Positions 24,241 through 33,821 of a DNA stretch of 64,000 bases are shown one piece after another. The stretch covers positions 1 through 64,000 of the forward strand of contig NZ_BDBS01000004.1 of the NCBI RefSeq assembly GCF_001613105.1, in the 5' to 3' direction. The DNA comes from Nocardia pseudobrasiliensis NBRC 108224 (lineage in GTDB: Bacteria; Actinomycetota; Actinomycetes; Mycobacteriales; Mycobacteriaceae). The notes beneath the pieces are model-generated. The model did not search any database. It saw only the letters and a program-made list of their open reading frames with translations, and was not told where the DNA came from. How positions within the stretch are numbered: position 1 is the stretch's first letter; the number at the start of each line of letters is the position of its first letter. The translations under genes and the position numbers were made by a program.

Positions 24241-27231
24241 TTGGCAGCGCAGCAGGACTCGAGTATGGGCGTGGCGGGGCCTGGGGTACTGAGATTGTCG
24301 ATGTTGGGGCCGGTCGAGGTGTGGTTGGGTGATCGGCGGTTGGATATCGCGGCTCCACAGTTACAGACCGTGCTGGCCATGCTCGCGGCCGAACCGGGCC
24401 AGACCCTGTCCACCGCACAACTGGCCGCCCGGCTGTGGTCGGACCACGCGCCGAAATCCGCGCCCAGCGTGCTGCGCAATCACGTCTTGGCGCTACGCCG
24501 CCAATTCGACATCCACGGCCGTCCCGGCGCGGGTGCGGAATGGCTCGATTCCACCCGTGGCGGCTACCGGCTGGGACTACCGGTGGAATTCGACGTCGTC
24601 ACCGTCGAGGAATTGATCGCCGCCGCCGAGACCGACCGCCGCGCCGGATCGACCGAAGCCGCTGACGCCAAACTCAATGCCGCCCAACAGATGTGGCGCG
24701 GCGACCCACTGGTCGGACTGCCCGGCCCCTGGGCCGACAAGGAACGCGCCCGCCTGGACCGACTGCGCTCGGCCCTGCGCGAGGCCGTCATCGCCGTCGC
24801 CCTGGACCTGCGCCGCTACACCGCAGCGATCGCCGACCTCGAGGCCCTGGTCACCGCCGAACCATACTGCGAACGCTGGCACGAACTGCTGATGGTCGCC
24901 CTGTACCGCAGCGGCCGCCGCGTCGAGGCCCTCGACGTGTACCGCAACGCGCGCCGCCTGCTCGCCGACGAACTCGGCCTCGAACCCGGGCCCGGCATGA
25001 TGCGACTACACCAGCAGATCCTCGCCGCCGACCTACCGGTCGCCGACACCACGAACGAATCGCCCCGGGCCGAAACGGATTTCGACCTCCCGCGCGCTCC
25101 GGCGCGCCTACCCCCCGATATCGCGGATTTCGTCGGCCGCCAGGATCTCATCGACGAACTGACCGAAACCCTGACCGCCGACGGCGGCCGTCGCCCGGTC
25201 ATCGCGATCACCGGGATGGGCGGTGTCGGAAAGACCACGCTCGCAGTACATCTGGCCCATCGCGTGCGCGATCACTATCCGGACGGCCTGCTGTACCTCG
25301 ATCTCGGTGGTATGGACGAACACCCGCGCTCGGCGGAGATGCTGCTCGCGGTCGCGATGCGCGCGGTCGGCGTCGAACCGGGCGAACTGCCGAAGGATCC
25401 GTCGGAGCGAACCGCGCTGTGGCGCAGCACCGTAGCGGACAAGAAGATGCTGCTCATCCTCGACAACGCCCGCGACGTCGAGCATCTCGCGCCCCTGCTG
25501 CCCGGTACCGGCTCGGCCGCGGTGCTGGTCACCAGCCGGTCGAGTCTGGCCGAACTGTTCGGCGCGCGACTCGCCCCGCTGGATGTGCTGTCCCGCGAGG
25601 AGGCGCGAACGCTGTTGGCGCGCATGGTATCCGCGCGGCGCATGTCGGAGGAACCCGAGGCGGCCCACCAGATCCTACGGGCCTGCGGTCGGCTGCCCGT
25701 CTCCCTGCGCATCGTCGGGGCCAAGCTGGCCAGCAGGCCCACCTGGCGTCTGGGTGCGGTCGCCGAACGCCTCGCCGACGAACGCGGTCGGCTGGCCGAA
25801 CTCGCGGTCGACAATACCAGCGTCGAATTCGTCTTCGACCTCGGCTATCGCCACCTGGAACCCGAACTCGCGCGCGCGTTCGTGCTGGTCGCGCTCTGCG
25901 ACGCGCCCGACCTGTCGATCGCCGCCATCGCCGCGCTACTCGACCGGGACGAGCCCGAGGCCGAGCGGCTCTGCGAAACCCTGGTGGACCTGGGCATGTT
26001 GCAGACACCCGAACTCGGGCGCTATCGGTACCACGATCTGCTGCGCCTGTTCGCCCGCCGGGTCGCCGATCCCGAACAGCAGGGGGAATGGCCGCGAGCG
26101 CTGTACCGCCTGATGGACTTCTCCCTGGCCACGGCGAAAAATATTGTGGATCTGCGTGATCCGGGGGTCGGCACCGATTTCTACGCCACCACCGACGCGG
26201 CCGGACTGCGGTTCACCGACGAACGAAGCTGCACCGCATGGGCTATGACCGAACGGTACGCCGTGGTCGCGCTCTATCGCCAGAGCGTCGATCAGCCCGA
26301 TTCCCGAACCCGTACGCTCGCGGTCGATCTCGCGCTGTCACTCGCACTGGGCGGCGACGCGGGCGAACATCTACCGCAGGTCTCACCGATGCTCGAGGCC
26401 CTCGGCCGCGCCGCCTACACCGACGGCGATCGCCGCACCGCGGGCCGCGCCCAGCTGGCCGCCGCCATGGCCCGGCTGGTCGGCACGGGCGATCTCAGCG
26501 CCGCCCACTCCCTGCGCGATGCGGGTGCGGTACTGCGCGATTCGGGCGACCGGCACGGCACCATCATGGCCGAGCAGATGCTCGGCACGGCCATGTCCTT
26601 CCAGGAGGACACCGATGGCGCCGTCGGACACTTCCGGCGCGCCATCGACTTGGCCCGCGAGATCGACAACCAGTGGAGCGAGGGCAACAGCTGGGCCACG
26701 ATCGCCTACGCCTACTGCCTCGCCGAGCGCTGGTCGGAGGCCGCCGAGGCCGCCGAACAGGCCCTGCGCATCGCACGACTGGTCGGCAGCCTGCGCCTCG
26801 AGTCGATGGCATTGCACGAGTTGGGCTTCGCCACCGCGCATCTCGGCGATGTCACGACCGCCCGCGCGCTCTGCGAGCAGGCGCTCGACCGGGCCCGCCG
26901 CGACGGCCGCCGACATCAGGAGGGCTGGGCGCTGGGCCGTCTGGCCGAGGTGCTCCTGCACGACGGCGACGCCCGGGCCGCGGTGCCGATCGCCGAGGAG
27001 GCCGTGCGGGCGCTGACCGAGGTCGCGGCCACGGTGCGGTGGCTGCGGGCGATGCGGGTGTACGCCCGCGCGCTGACCGCCGCGGGCCGGGCCGACGAGG
27101 CCGATGCGGTCCTGAACAAGGTCGCCCAGGTGAGCCGTCGGATCGGCCTCACCACCCCCGATGAGCGCGCCGACGCGGCGGCGGGAATGGCCGCCGCCCA
27201 ACACCGATGGTCGATCGCGCTCAGGCGGTGA
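24241..27231 (+). CDS. AfsR/SARP family transcriptional regulator
   Basis: The 996-residue protein has an OmpR-type winged helix (about residues 17-110), a bacterial transcriptional activation domain (about 115-265), an NB-ARC ATPase with P-loop GMGGVGKTTLA (about 324-334) and Walker-B-like LLILDNARD (about 405), and C-terminal TPR-like helices (about 680-990). This is the AfsR class that activates secondary-metabolite or stress genes. TTG at 24241 is chosen because GAGGG lies 6 nt upstream. ATG 24265, with AGGA upstream, is nearly as good. No target gene is adjacent. Confidence 0.92.
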   Translation: MAAQQDSSMGVAGPGVLRLSMLGPVEVWLGDRRLDIAAPQLQTVLAMLAAEPGQTLSTAQLAARLWSDHAPKSAPSVLRNHVLALRRQFDIHGRPGAGAEWLDSTRGGYRLGLPVEFDVVTVEELIAAAETDRRAGSTEAADAKLNAAQQMWRGDPLVGLPGPWADKERARLDRLRSALREAVIAVALDLRRYTAAIADLEALVTAEPYCERWHELLMVALYRSGRRVEALDVYRNARRLLADELGLEPGPGMMRLHQQILAADLPVADTTNESPRAETDFDLPRAPARLPPDIADFVGRQDLIDELTETLTADGGRRPVIAITGMGGVGKTTLAVHLAHRVRDHYPDGLLYLDLGGMDEHPRSAEMLLAVAMRAVGVEPGELPKDPSERTALWRSTVADKKMLLILDNARDVEHLAPLLPGTGSAAVLVTSRSSLAELFGARLAPLDVLSREEARTLLARMVSARRMSEEPEAAHQILRACGRLPVSLRIVGAKLASRPTWRLGAVAERLADERGRLAELAVDNTSVEFVFDLGYRHLEPELARAFVLVALCDAPDLSIAAIAALLDRDEPEAERLCETLVDLGMLQTPELGRYRYHDLLRLFARRVADPEQQGEWPRALYRLMDFSLATAKNIVDLRDPGVGTDFYATTDAAGLRFTDERSCTAWAMTERYAVVALYRQSVDQPDSRTRTLAVDLALSLALGGDAGEHLPQVSPMLEALGRAAYTDGDRRTAGRAQLAAAMARLVGTGDLSAAHSLRDAGAVLRDSGDRHGTIMAEQMLGTAMSFQEDTDGAVGHFRRAIDLAREIDNQWSEGNSWATIAYAYCLAERWSEAAEAAEQALRIARLVGSLRLESMALHELGFATAHLGDVTTARALCEQALDRARRDGRRHQEGWALGRLAEVLLHDGDARAAVPIAEEAVRALTEVAATVRWLRAMRVYARALTAAGRADEADAVLNKVAQVSRRIGLTTPDERADAAAGMAAAQHRWSIALRR

Positions 27232-27421
27232 AATCGGCCGTGCGGCCGGTCTGTCGGCGCTGGTATCGCTGCACGACCGCCTGGTCCTGTAGCAACGACT
27301 CGGTGACGGTGGTCACCAGAGTCGCTGCCGCACGGTGCAATTCGTTCGTCTCAGTGCCCAGCACGCCGCGCGGCGCTTCCGTCATCGTCGCGGCATCGGC
27401 CCTCAGCCGTTCATTCGCCAC
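27221..27421 (-). CDS. small hypothetical protein
   Basis: A 66-codon frame from a GTG at 27421, convergent with and overlapping the SARP 3' end by 11 nt. Composition is polar and helical with a Gln/Arg-rich C-terminus and no hydrophobic segment. A shorter version starts at an ATG 12 residues in. No family recognised and ribosome sites are weak, so it could be a chance frame. Confidence 0.35.
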   Translation of the reverse strand: MANERLRADAATMTEAPRGVLGTETNELHRAAATLVTTVTESLLQDQAVVQRYQRRQTGRTADFTA

Positions 27422-27558
27422 AAAGGGCCGCCACCCGTGTCACCTGCCGGTAAGCCGAAGTGCAAGCCGAGCGTAATAATCGGATAATCGAGGCATTTTC
27501 GTCGCGCTCGAGCCGGGGTAGCGTTCGGCGGAGAACCCGATCGGGCGCAGGAGGACCG

Positions 27559-28347
27559 ATGACCGAAACCCCGGCGGCCTACAGCCACTGGACCCGTCGT
27601 GCGCTGACCTATCTGCCGGTACACCGGCGCGGTGTGCTCATCGGCTATCTGTGGGCCTCCACCGAACAGCACGCCGCGGGTTTCGAACGCCGCCTCGAGA
27701 CGGCCGGAAATGATCTCGACTGCCTGCTCGCCTGGGAAGCGCGCCTGAGCGACGCTGCCGCACAGGGCCTTTCACCGAACGAGGCGATCCGGCAGTGGAT
27801 CGGCGCGCCCGAGGACGCCGCGGCCGGTGCGGTCCCGGCCGAGACCCAGCCCGGTGAACTGCCGAGCCTGGACGAGTTGTGGACTCGGCTCAATCCCGAT
27901 GGCCCGCCCCTCGGCGACGGCCCGCTGATCCAGGACGGCGCGTATCTCGACGGCACGCCCGCCGATCGGCGCGACGGATGGGGGCCGCTGGTCAGCGTCC
28001 CCCTGCGGACCTACGCCACCGAAACCGCCTCGCCCATCCGGTATCTCCCGGTCCGCCTGGACGAACTGGTCGCCGGCTACATCTGGGCCGCCATCACCGG
28101 CGAGGCCGCCGGTTACCTACCGCGCACGCAGGCCGGACGCGCCGGCGAGATCGCGGCCGGGCTGTGGCAGTTGCGTATGAGCGACGCCTATCTGGCGGGC
28201 GAACCGGCCACCACCGCATTGACCCGCTGCCGCGACCAGCCCGCCGACCGGCTCTCCGGCGTCGTCGGCGCCGACGCCGTCGAATACGAGGCCTCGACCC
28301 TCGCGGAGCTGCGCGATCTCGCGGCGGACGCTGTCTCGGGCGAATAA
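27559..28347 (+). CDS. unknown protein with two tandem homologous domains
   Basis: The ATG at 27559 has GGAGGA 5-6 nt upstream (262 residues). The protein is an internal duplication. Residues about 15-85 (LTYLPVHRRGVLIGYLWAST, later WEARLSDAAAQGLSPNEAIR) align with residues about 160-235 (IRYLPVRLDELVAGYIWAAI, later LWQLRMSDAYLAGEPATTAL). The repeat has a conserved YLPV, G-Y-(L/I)-W-A, E-x-A-A-G-(F/Y) and MSDA/LSDA pattern. I do not recognise the domain. It has no signal peptide and no membrane helix. Transcribed alone, it follows the SARP. Confidence 0.7.
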   Translation: MTETPAAYSHWTRRALTYLPVHRRGVLIGYLWASTEQHAAGFERRLETAGNDLDCLLAWEARLSDAAAQGLSPNEAIRQWIGAPEDAAAGAVPAETQPGELPSLDELWTRLNPDGPPLGDGPLIQDGAYLDGTPADRRDGWGPLVSVPLRTYATETASPIRYLPVRLDELVAGYIWAAITGEAAGYLPRTQAGRAGEIAAGLWQLRMSDAYLAGEPATTALTRCRDQPADRLSGVVGADAVEYEASTLAELRDLAADAVSGE

Positions 28348-28535
28348 CTCGGTCGAGGCCCGACGGGGTTTCGCCGCTCCCCCGCACCCCGAGACGCCCA
28401 GGGCACCCTGCCGCAGACCTGGCAGGCCGAGGAGGGCAGAACGGTCGACGAAGGCAGCTGACCGGAACGGGACAATCGCCCCTACCGTTGCTAGCGTGTT
28501 GCCTGTGCTCCGCGCCGGGATGAAGCGCTAACCAC

Positions 28536-29657
28536 ATGTCCGAGATCCGAGCGATGCTTCGGACCTGGTGGCGCGATCGCGTCGATTACGACGTGCTCGT
28601 CGAAACGCTCGAGTCGCATGCGGCGCTCGGGCCGGTCAAGGTGTTCCTCGGCTCGGGCGGACTGGTGTCGCTGCTGATCACGATGCTGCTCGTGCAGGTG
28701 CACGGCGGTCTGACCGGACCGGCCGGAATCGTGCAGGACGTGGTCGTGGCCGTCTTCGATATCGCCTGGACCGTGCGGTGGTGGTTCCTGCCGTTGCCGC
28801 GCGAGGTCGAATCGCTGTGGCTGGTCGCGATGGCCGACCTCGCGACCACCGCCAACAGCGTGATGGTCCGCGATCGCCTGCTCGGCGCGGCCGGAATCGT
28901 GCTGCTGGTGACGATCGGCGGCTACGTCGCGATCTTCCACGGCCCGCGCATCCTGGCCCTGCACGTCGCCTGGTCGATGCTGGCGATCACGTTCATCGCG
29001 ACGCTGATGGCCACCGGCACAGGCGGATTCGCCGTCCACGAGGGCGATGTCGCCCTGGCCTTCGGTGTGGTGCTGGCCAATTTCATGGTGTCCGCGGTCG
29101 TCCTGCCCGCCATGCATTTCGTGTACTGGCTGCTGCGCGTGGATTCCCTGACCGACCCGTTGACCCTGCTGCTGAACCGGCGCGGCCTCGACAGCCAGCT
29201 CGCCCACTTCTTCGGCTCCTGCGATCGCGGCGAGGTCTACGTGGTAATGCTCGATCTGGACCGATTCAAAGCGGTCAACGACACCTTCGGCCACGCGCGC
29301 GGCGATCAGGTGCTCGTGCGCACCGCCGACTGCCTGCGTGCCGCCGCCCCGGCAGGGGCGCTGGTCGCGCGCACCGGCGGCGAGGAATTCGTGGTCGCGG
29401 GCTGCCTGCGCGAGGAGAGCATCGAATCGGCGGCCGAGCGCCTGCGCGGCGCGATCGAACGCATGCGGGACCTGCCCGTCCCGATCACCACCAGCGTCGG
29501 AGCCGCCGCCTACGACGCCACCCGGCTGCGCGACCACAATCTCGAGAAGATCACCCGCTCTCTGCTCCGCAGCTCCGACGGGGCCATGTATCAGGCAAAG
29601 CGCATGGGCGGCAACGCCGTTGTGATAGCGGACGAGGACCAGACGATGGTTCGCTGA
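28536..29657 (+). CDS. membrane GGDEF-domain protein (putative diguanylate cyclase)
   Basis: The 373-residue protein has about six N-terminal membrane helices (residues 35-205) and a C-terminal GGDEF domain starting near LTDPLTLLLNRRGLD. The catalytic signature is intact as ARTGGEEF (about residue 285), and the metal-binding Asp lies in MLDLDRFKAVND. The RxxD inhibitory site normally placed a few residues before the signature is absent, so product inhibition by c-di-GMP is not expected. No EAL domain is present. It makes c-di-GMP from GTP if active. Confidence 0.88.
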   Translation: MSEIRAMLRTWWRDRVDYDVLVETLESHAALGPVKVFLGSGGLVSLLITMLLVQVHGGLTGPAGIVQDVVVAVFDIAWTVRWWFLPLPREVESLWLVAMADLATTANSVMVRDRLLGAAGIVLLVTIGGYVAIFHGPRILALHVAWSMLAITFIATLMATGTGGFAVHEGDVALAFGVVLANFMVSAVVLPAMHFVYWLLRVDSLTDPLTLLLNRRGLDSQLAHFFGSCDRGEVYVVMLDLDRFKAVNDTFGHARGDQVLVRTADCLRAAAPAGALVARTGGEEFVVAGCLREESIESAAERLRGAIERMRDLPVPITTSVGAAAYDATRLRDHNLEKITRSLLRSSDGAMYQAKRMGGNAVVIADEDQTMVR

Positions 29658-29680
29658 GGAACGTGAGGCAGGATCGTTAC

Positions 29681-30181
29681 GTGAGTGAACCCGAACAGCG
29701 CGCCGAACTCGAGACGCGGATCGCCGAGGACATCCGTGCGCTCACCGCGGTCTCCGAACAGATCGGTCACGTCTTCGCCCGGGCCAACGACCTGCGCGCC
29801 AACGATTTCCGCGCGCTCATGCACGTCGCACACGCCGAAACCGAGGGCCGCGCCCTCACCGCCGGACAGCTCAGCACCCAGATGGGCATGTCCCAGGCCG
29901 CGGTGACCTACCTGGTGGAACGCATGATCGAATCCGGCCATCTGCGCCGCGAATCCGATCCCAGCGACCGCCGCCGGGTCCTGCTGCACTATGACGAACC
30001 CGGGATGGCCCTGGCCCGGGACTTCTTCGGCCCGCTCGGCGAACGCAACCGCTCGGCGCTGTCCGATTTCCCCGAGGCCGACCTCGACGCCGCCCATCGC
30101 GTCCTGCGCACCCTCATCGAGGCCATGCGCGGCCACTACGCGGGGCTGATCGGTCCGCCGACTTCTCCGCCGCCCCGGTGA
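29681..30181 (+). CDS. MarR family transcriptional regulator
   Basis: The 166-residue protein starts at GTG 29681, with AGGA about 10 nt before. GTG 29663 in the same frame is an alternative. The MarR winged helix covers residues about 45-110: LTAGQLSTQMGMSQAAVTYL recognition region, then RRESDPSDRRRVLLHYDEPG wing. It follows the GGDEF gene by 23 nt and may be co-transcribed with it. Its 3' end overlaps the convergent NAD(P)-binding gene by 68 nt. The ligand is unknown. Confidence 0.85.
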   Translation: MSEPEQRAELETRIAEDIRALTAVSEQIGHVFARANDLRANDFRALMHVAHAETEGRALTAGQLSTQMGMSQAAVTYLVERMIESGHLRRESDPSDRRRVLLHYDEPGMALARDFFGPLGERNRSALSDFPEADLDAAHRVLRTLIEAMRGHYAGLIGPPTSPPPR

Positions 30182-31607
30182 TATTGCGGGCCATACCGCC
30201 GAAGATCACCGCGTGGAACGGCGAAATGGCCTGCCAGTACAGATGTCCTGCCAGTCCGTGCGGATCGAACAGCGCCCGTTGGTGATACACCGATCCGGCC
30301 CCGTCCGGCTCGACCGACAACTCCAGCCACGCCCGCCCCGGCACCCGCATCTCCGCGCGCAACCGCAGCAGACGCGGCCGCTCGATCTTCTCCACCCGCC
30401 ACCAGTCCAGCGCCTCCCCCGCGCGCAGCCGATTCGGATCGCGTCGCCCGCGCCGCAGCCCGACCCCACCGGCCAGCCGATCCATCCAGCCCCGCACCGA
30501 CCACGCCAAAGGGAAGGAATACCAGCCGTTCTCACCGCCGATGGCCTCGATCACCGCCCACACCGTGCGCGGATCCGCCGGGGTGTGGCGCGAGCGCACA
30601 TCCTGATACAGCGTGCCGCCCGCCCATTCGGGATCGGTGGGCAGCGGATCCGACGGCGCGTCCGGGGTATCCGCATCCGACCAGCGAGTCGGCACATCGA
30701 AATCGCGAATGCGCCGCAGCGCCAACTCCACCGCGCGCCGATACGGCGTGCGGCCCTCGGGCGGATCGGGGATATGCCGCGCGATCTCCCGATCCCGGCA
30801 CACCACATCGTTGACCAGTGACTCCATCAGTGGCACCGCGATCGCCCGCGGCACCGGGGTGACCAGATTCACCCACTGCGCCGACAGCCACGGCGTCAGC
30901 ACCGGCACCCGCACGATCACCCGCCGCGGCAGCTCGGCGACCTCGGCGTAGTCGCGCATCATCTGTTCGTAGGTCAGCACGTCCGGGCCGCCGATATCGA
31001 AGACGCCCGCGAACTCGTCGGGCGCGTCGGCCGCGCGGGTCAGGTAGTAGAGCACATCGCGCACCGCGATCGGCTGAATCCGATTGCGCACCCAACGCGG
31101 GGTCACCATCGCGGGCAGCCGCTCGGTCAGATACCGCAGCATCTCGAAACTCGCCGACCCCGACCCGATGATCACCGCGGCCTGGAACACCACCGCGGGC
31201 ACCGGACCCTCCGACAGGATGCGGCCCACCTCCGCCCGCGAGGCGAGATGACGCGAAAGCCGTTGTCCGACAGGCGCGATCCCGCCCAGATACACGATGC
31301 GCCGCACCCCCGCCGCCGCGGCCTCCCGGGCCACCAGCCGCGCGGCCTCGCGATCGACGGTGTCGAAATCGGAGCGGGTCAGCGAGTGCACGAGGTAGTA
31401 GACGACCTCCTGCCCGCTCAACGCCGAGCGCACATCCTCGGCCACGGTGATATCGCCGCGCACGATCTCGGCCCGGTCGCGCCACTGCGCCTCGGCCAGC
31501 TTGCCGGGCGTGCGGGCCATCACCCGCACCTCGTGCCCCGCGTCGAGCAGCTCCGGGGCCAGTCGGCCGCCGATGTATCCGGTCGCTCCCAAGACCACGC
31601 ATCGCAT
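30114..31607 (-). CDS. NAD(P)H-binding protein with C-terminal DUF2867 domain
   Basis: The 497-residue protein has an atypical short-chain dehydrogenase Rossmann domain (GATGYIGG at residues 7-14, about 1-290) fused to a C-terminal DUF2867/SRPBCC-like domain (about 330-480, including WWRVEKIERPRLLRLRAEMR). This fused layout is common in actinobacteria, and its reaction is unknown. The SDR catalytic Tyr-x-x-x-Lys is not obvious, so a sensor or carrier role is as likely as catalysis. ATG at 31607 is chosen, since the in-frame extension is unlike the family. Confidence 0.85.
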   Translation of the reverse strand: MRCVVLGATGYIGGRLAPELLDAGHEVRVMARTPGKLAEAQWRDRAEIVRGDITVAEDVRSALSGQEVVYYLVHSLTRSDFDTVDREAARLVAREAAAAGVRRIVYLGGIAPVGQRLSRHLASRAEVGRILSEGPVPAVVFQAAVIIGSGSASFEMLRYLTERLPAMVTPRWVRNRIQPIAVRDVLYYLTRAADAPDEFAGVFDIGGPDVLTYEQMMRDYAEVAELPRRVIVRVPVLTPWLSAQWVNLVTPVPRAIAVPLMESLVNDVVCRDREIARHIPDPPEGRTPYRRAVELALRRIRDFDVPTRWSDADTPDAPSDPLPTDPEWAGGTLYQDVRSRHTPADPRTVWAVIEAIGGENGWYSFPLAWSVRGWMDRLAGGVGLRRGRRDPNRLRAGEALDWWRVEKIERPRLLRLRAEMRVPGRAWLELSVEPDGAGSVYHQRALFDPHGLAGHLYWQAISPFHAVIFGGMARNITGAAEKSADRSAPRSGRAWPR

Positions 31608-31684
31608 CGGCCCCAGACTACCCGCAACTTCGATGCGGTACCGATGCACTTGTCGATTACTTAAGTTTCTGAAAGAGTTGGGCC

Positions 31685-33757
31685 GTGCGTTTCTGGGATC
31701 GCTATGCCTCGCTGGTCATCGCTCGCCGATCATGGGCGATTCTCATCCTGCTCGCCGTGCTCGCGGGCGCGCTGATCGGCGGCGTGGGCGGCAACGACAG
31801 CGGCACGAGCGGACCGAGCACCCTGCCCGACAGCGCCGAATCCGCCAGGGCGCGTGCGACTCTCGCCGACTTTCCCGGCGGCGACACCGCGACCGCGATC
31901 GTGGTGGTGAGCCGACACGACGGCCACGAACTCACCGATTCCGACAAGGCCGCGACCGCCGCGGCCGTCCAGCGCGCCGCGGGCACACCGGGCCCCGAAC
32001 CGCTCGTCTCCGAGGACAAACGCGCCGCGATCGGACGCGTCCAGATCGATTCGGCGCTGAGCGGATTCGACCTCACCGACCGCGTCGACCAGATCCGCGA
32101 GGCCGCCGACAACGGCCTGCCACAAGACCTCTCACTCCAGGTCACCGGCGGGCCCGCCTTCGGCGCCGATATCGCCGACTCGTTCTCCGGAGCCGATATC
32201 ACCCTGCTCGCGGTGACCGCGCTGGTGGTGGCGATCCTGCTGATCCTCACCTACCGCTCGCCCGTCCTGTGGCTGGTGCCGCTGCTGGTGATCGGCGTGG
32301 CCGATCGCGCGGCCACGAGCGTGGGGACCGGCCTGGCCCGGGTGACCGGCCTGAATTTCGACGGGTCGACCTCCGGCATCACCAGCGTCCTGGTCTTCGG
32401 CGCGGGCACCAATTACGCACTGCTGCTGATCTCGCGCTACCGCGACGAACTGCACCATCACGACGATCATCGCCGCGCCCTGCGGCAGGCCGCCCGCCGG
32501 GCCGGACCGGCCATCCTCGCCAGCAATGCCACCGTCGTAATCGCCCTGCTGACCCTGCTTTTCGCCGATACGCCGAGCACCCGCAGCCTGGGCGCGCTGG
32601 CCGCGGCCGGACTGCTCGTCGCGGCCGCCTTCGTCCTGCTGGCCCTGCCACCCGCGCTCGCCCTGTGCGGTCGGCGCGTCTTCTGGCCGCTGATCCCGCC
32701 CGCCGACGGCCGCGATACGACCGAAACCGGCGCATGGCATGCGCTGGCCGAACGCGTGGTGCGCCGACCCGTTGTTGTGATCGGTTGCGCCCTGGCCTTT
32801 CTCGCGGTATGCACGGCCGGACTCGCGCAGACCTCGATCGGGTTGTCGCAGACCGAGAAGTTCCGGGTGCGCGCGGAATCGGTGGACGGATTCGACACGC
32901 TCGCAGCGCATTACCCGTCCGGCTCGTCCAATCCCACGCTCGTGATCGCCCGAGCCACCGCGGCCGACGACGTGCAGCGCGCTCTCGACACGAGCCGCGA
33001 TCGAGGGGTGGTGAGCGCCCGCCCCACCGGCGACCCGGCTGGCGGACTACAGCGCTGGTCGGTGGTTCTGGCCGCGAAACCCGGCTCGGCGGAATCCTTT
33101 TCGACGATCCGATCGATTCGCGAAGCGCTCTCTTCCGTCCCGAATGCCGACGCCCTGGTCGGCGGCGGCGACGCCGAGGCGCTCGACGCCCGCGACGCCG
33201 CCCGCCACGACCTGCGCACCGCGGTGCCGATAATCCTCGCGGTGGTGGTCCTGGTCCTGCTCGCCCTGCTGCGCGCGATCCCGGCCGCCCTGCTGCTCGT
33301 CACGGTGACCGCCGCCAGCGCGCTCGCGGCACTCGGCGCGGGAAGTTGGCTGAGCCACAACGTCTTCGGCTATCCCGCCCTGGACGATAACGTCCCGCTG
33401 TTCGCCTTCCTGTTCCTGGTCGCCCTCGGCATCGACTACACGATCTTCCTCGTCACCCGCGCCCGCGAGGAAACCCCCGCCCACGGCACCACCGGCGGCA
33501 TCGTGCGCGCGGTCTCGGCCACCGGCGTGGTGATCACCAGCGCGGGCGTGGTGCTGGCCGCGGTCTTCGCGGTCCTCGGCGTCCTACCCCTGATCACACT
33601 CACCCAGATCGGCATCGTGGTCAGCCTGGGCATTCTGATCGATACCTTCCTGGTCCGCACGATCGCGATCCCGGCACTGTTCGCACTGGTAGGCAGCCGA
33701 ATCTGGTGGCCGAGTCCGAGTTCGCACTCGACGCACGAGGGCCATCCCCGCCCTTGA
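31685..33757 (+). CDS. MMPL/RND family transporter
   Basis: The 690-residue membrane protein starts at GTG 31685 with GAGTTGGG upstream. The topology is two RND half-repeats: TM1 (about 15-35), a periplasmic loop, a TM2-6 bundle (about 175-340), a second TM7 (about 365) with loop, and TM8-12 (about 510-680). GTNYALLLISRYRDEL and GIDYTIFLVTRAREE are the paired TM4/TM10-type segments, of which only the second keeps the Asp-Tyr pair. This is the short MMPL type (like YdfJ/ActII-3), typical of efflux. It is divergent from the SDR gene. Confidence 0.9.
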   Translation: MRFWDRYASLVIARRSWAILILLAVLAGALIGGVGGNDSGTSGPSTLPDSAESARARATLADFPGGDTATAIVVVSRHDGHELTDSDKAATAAAVQRAAGTPGPEPLVSEDKRAAIGRVQIDSALSGFDLTDRVDQIREAADNGLPQDLSLQVTGGPAFGADIADSFSGADITLLAVTALVVAILLILTYRSPVLWLVPLLVIGVADRAATSVGTGLARVTGLNFDGSTSGITSVLVFGAGTNYALLLISRYRDELHHHDDHRRALRQAARRAGPAILASNATVVIALLTLLFADTPSTRSLGALAAAGLLVAAAFVLLALPPALALCGRRVFWPLIPPADGRDTTETGAWHALAERVVRRPVVVIGCALAFLAVCTAGLAQTSIGLSQTEKFRVRAESVDGFDTLAAHYPSGSSNPTLVIARATAADDVQRALDTSRDRGVVSARPTGDPAGGLQRWSVVLAAKPGSAESFSTIRSIREALSSVPNADALVGGGDAEALDARDAARHDLRTAVPIILAVVVLVLLALLRAIPAALLLVTVTAASALAALGAGSWLSHNVFGYPALDDNVPLFAFLFLVALGIDYTIFLVTRAREETPAHGTTGGIVRAVSATGVVITSAGVVLAAVFAVLGVLPLITLTQIGIVVSLGILIDTFLVRTIAIPALFALVGSRIWWPSPSSHSTHEGHPRP

Positions 33758-33821
33758 CCGCACCGCCGGTCGCGTACTCGTTTTCCCCATTCGACGGTCG
33801 CGATCGGCGCATCATGGACCG

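Noticed and set aside
31447..33390. 647-codon plus-strand frame over the MMPL transporter
   Set aside because: Arg/Pro-rich out-of-frame translation. The overlapping frame gives clear RND membrane helices and motifs.
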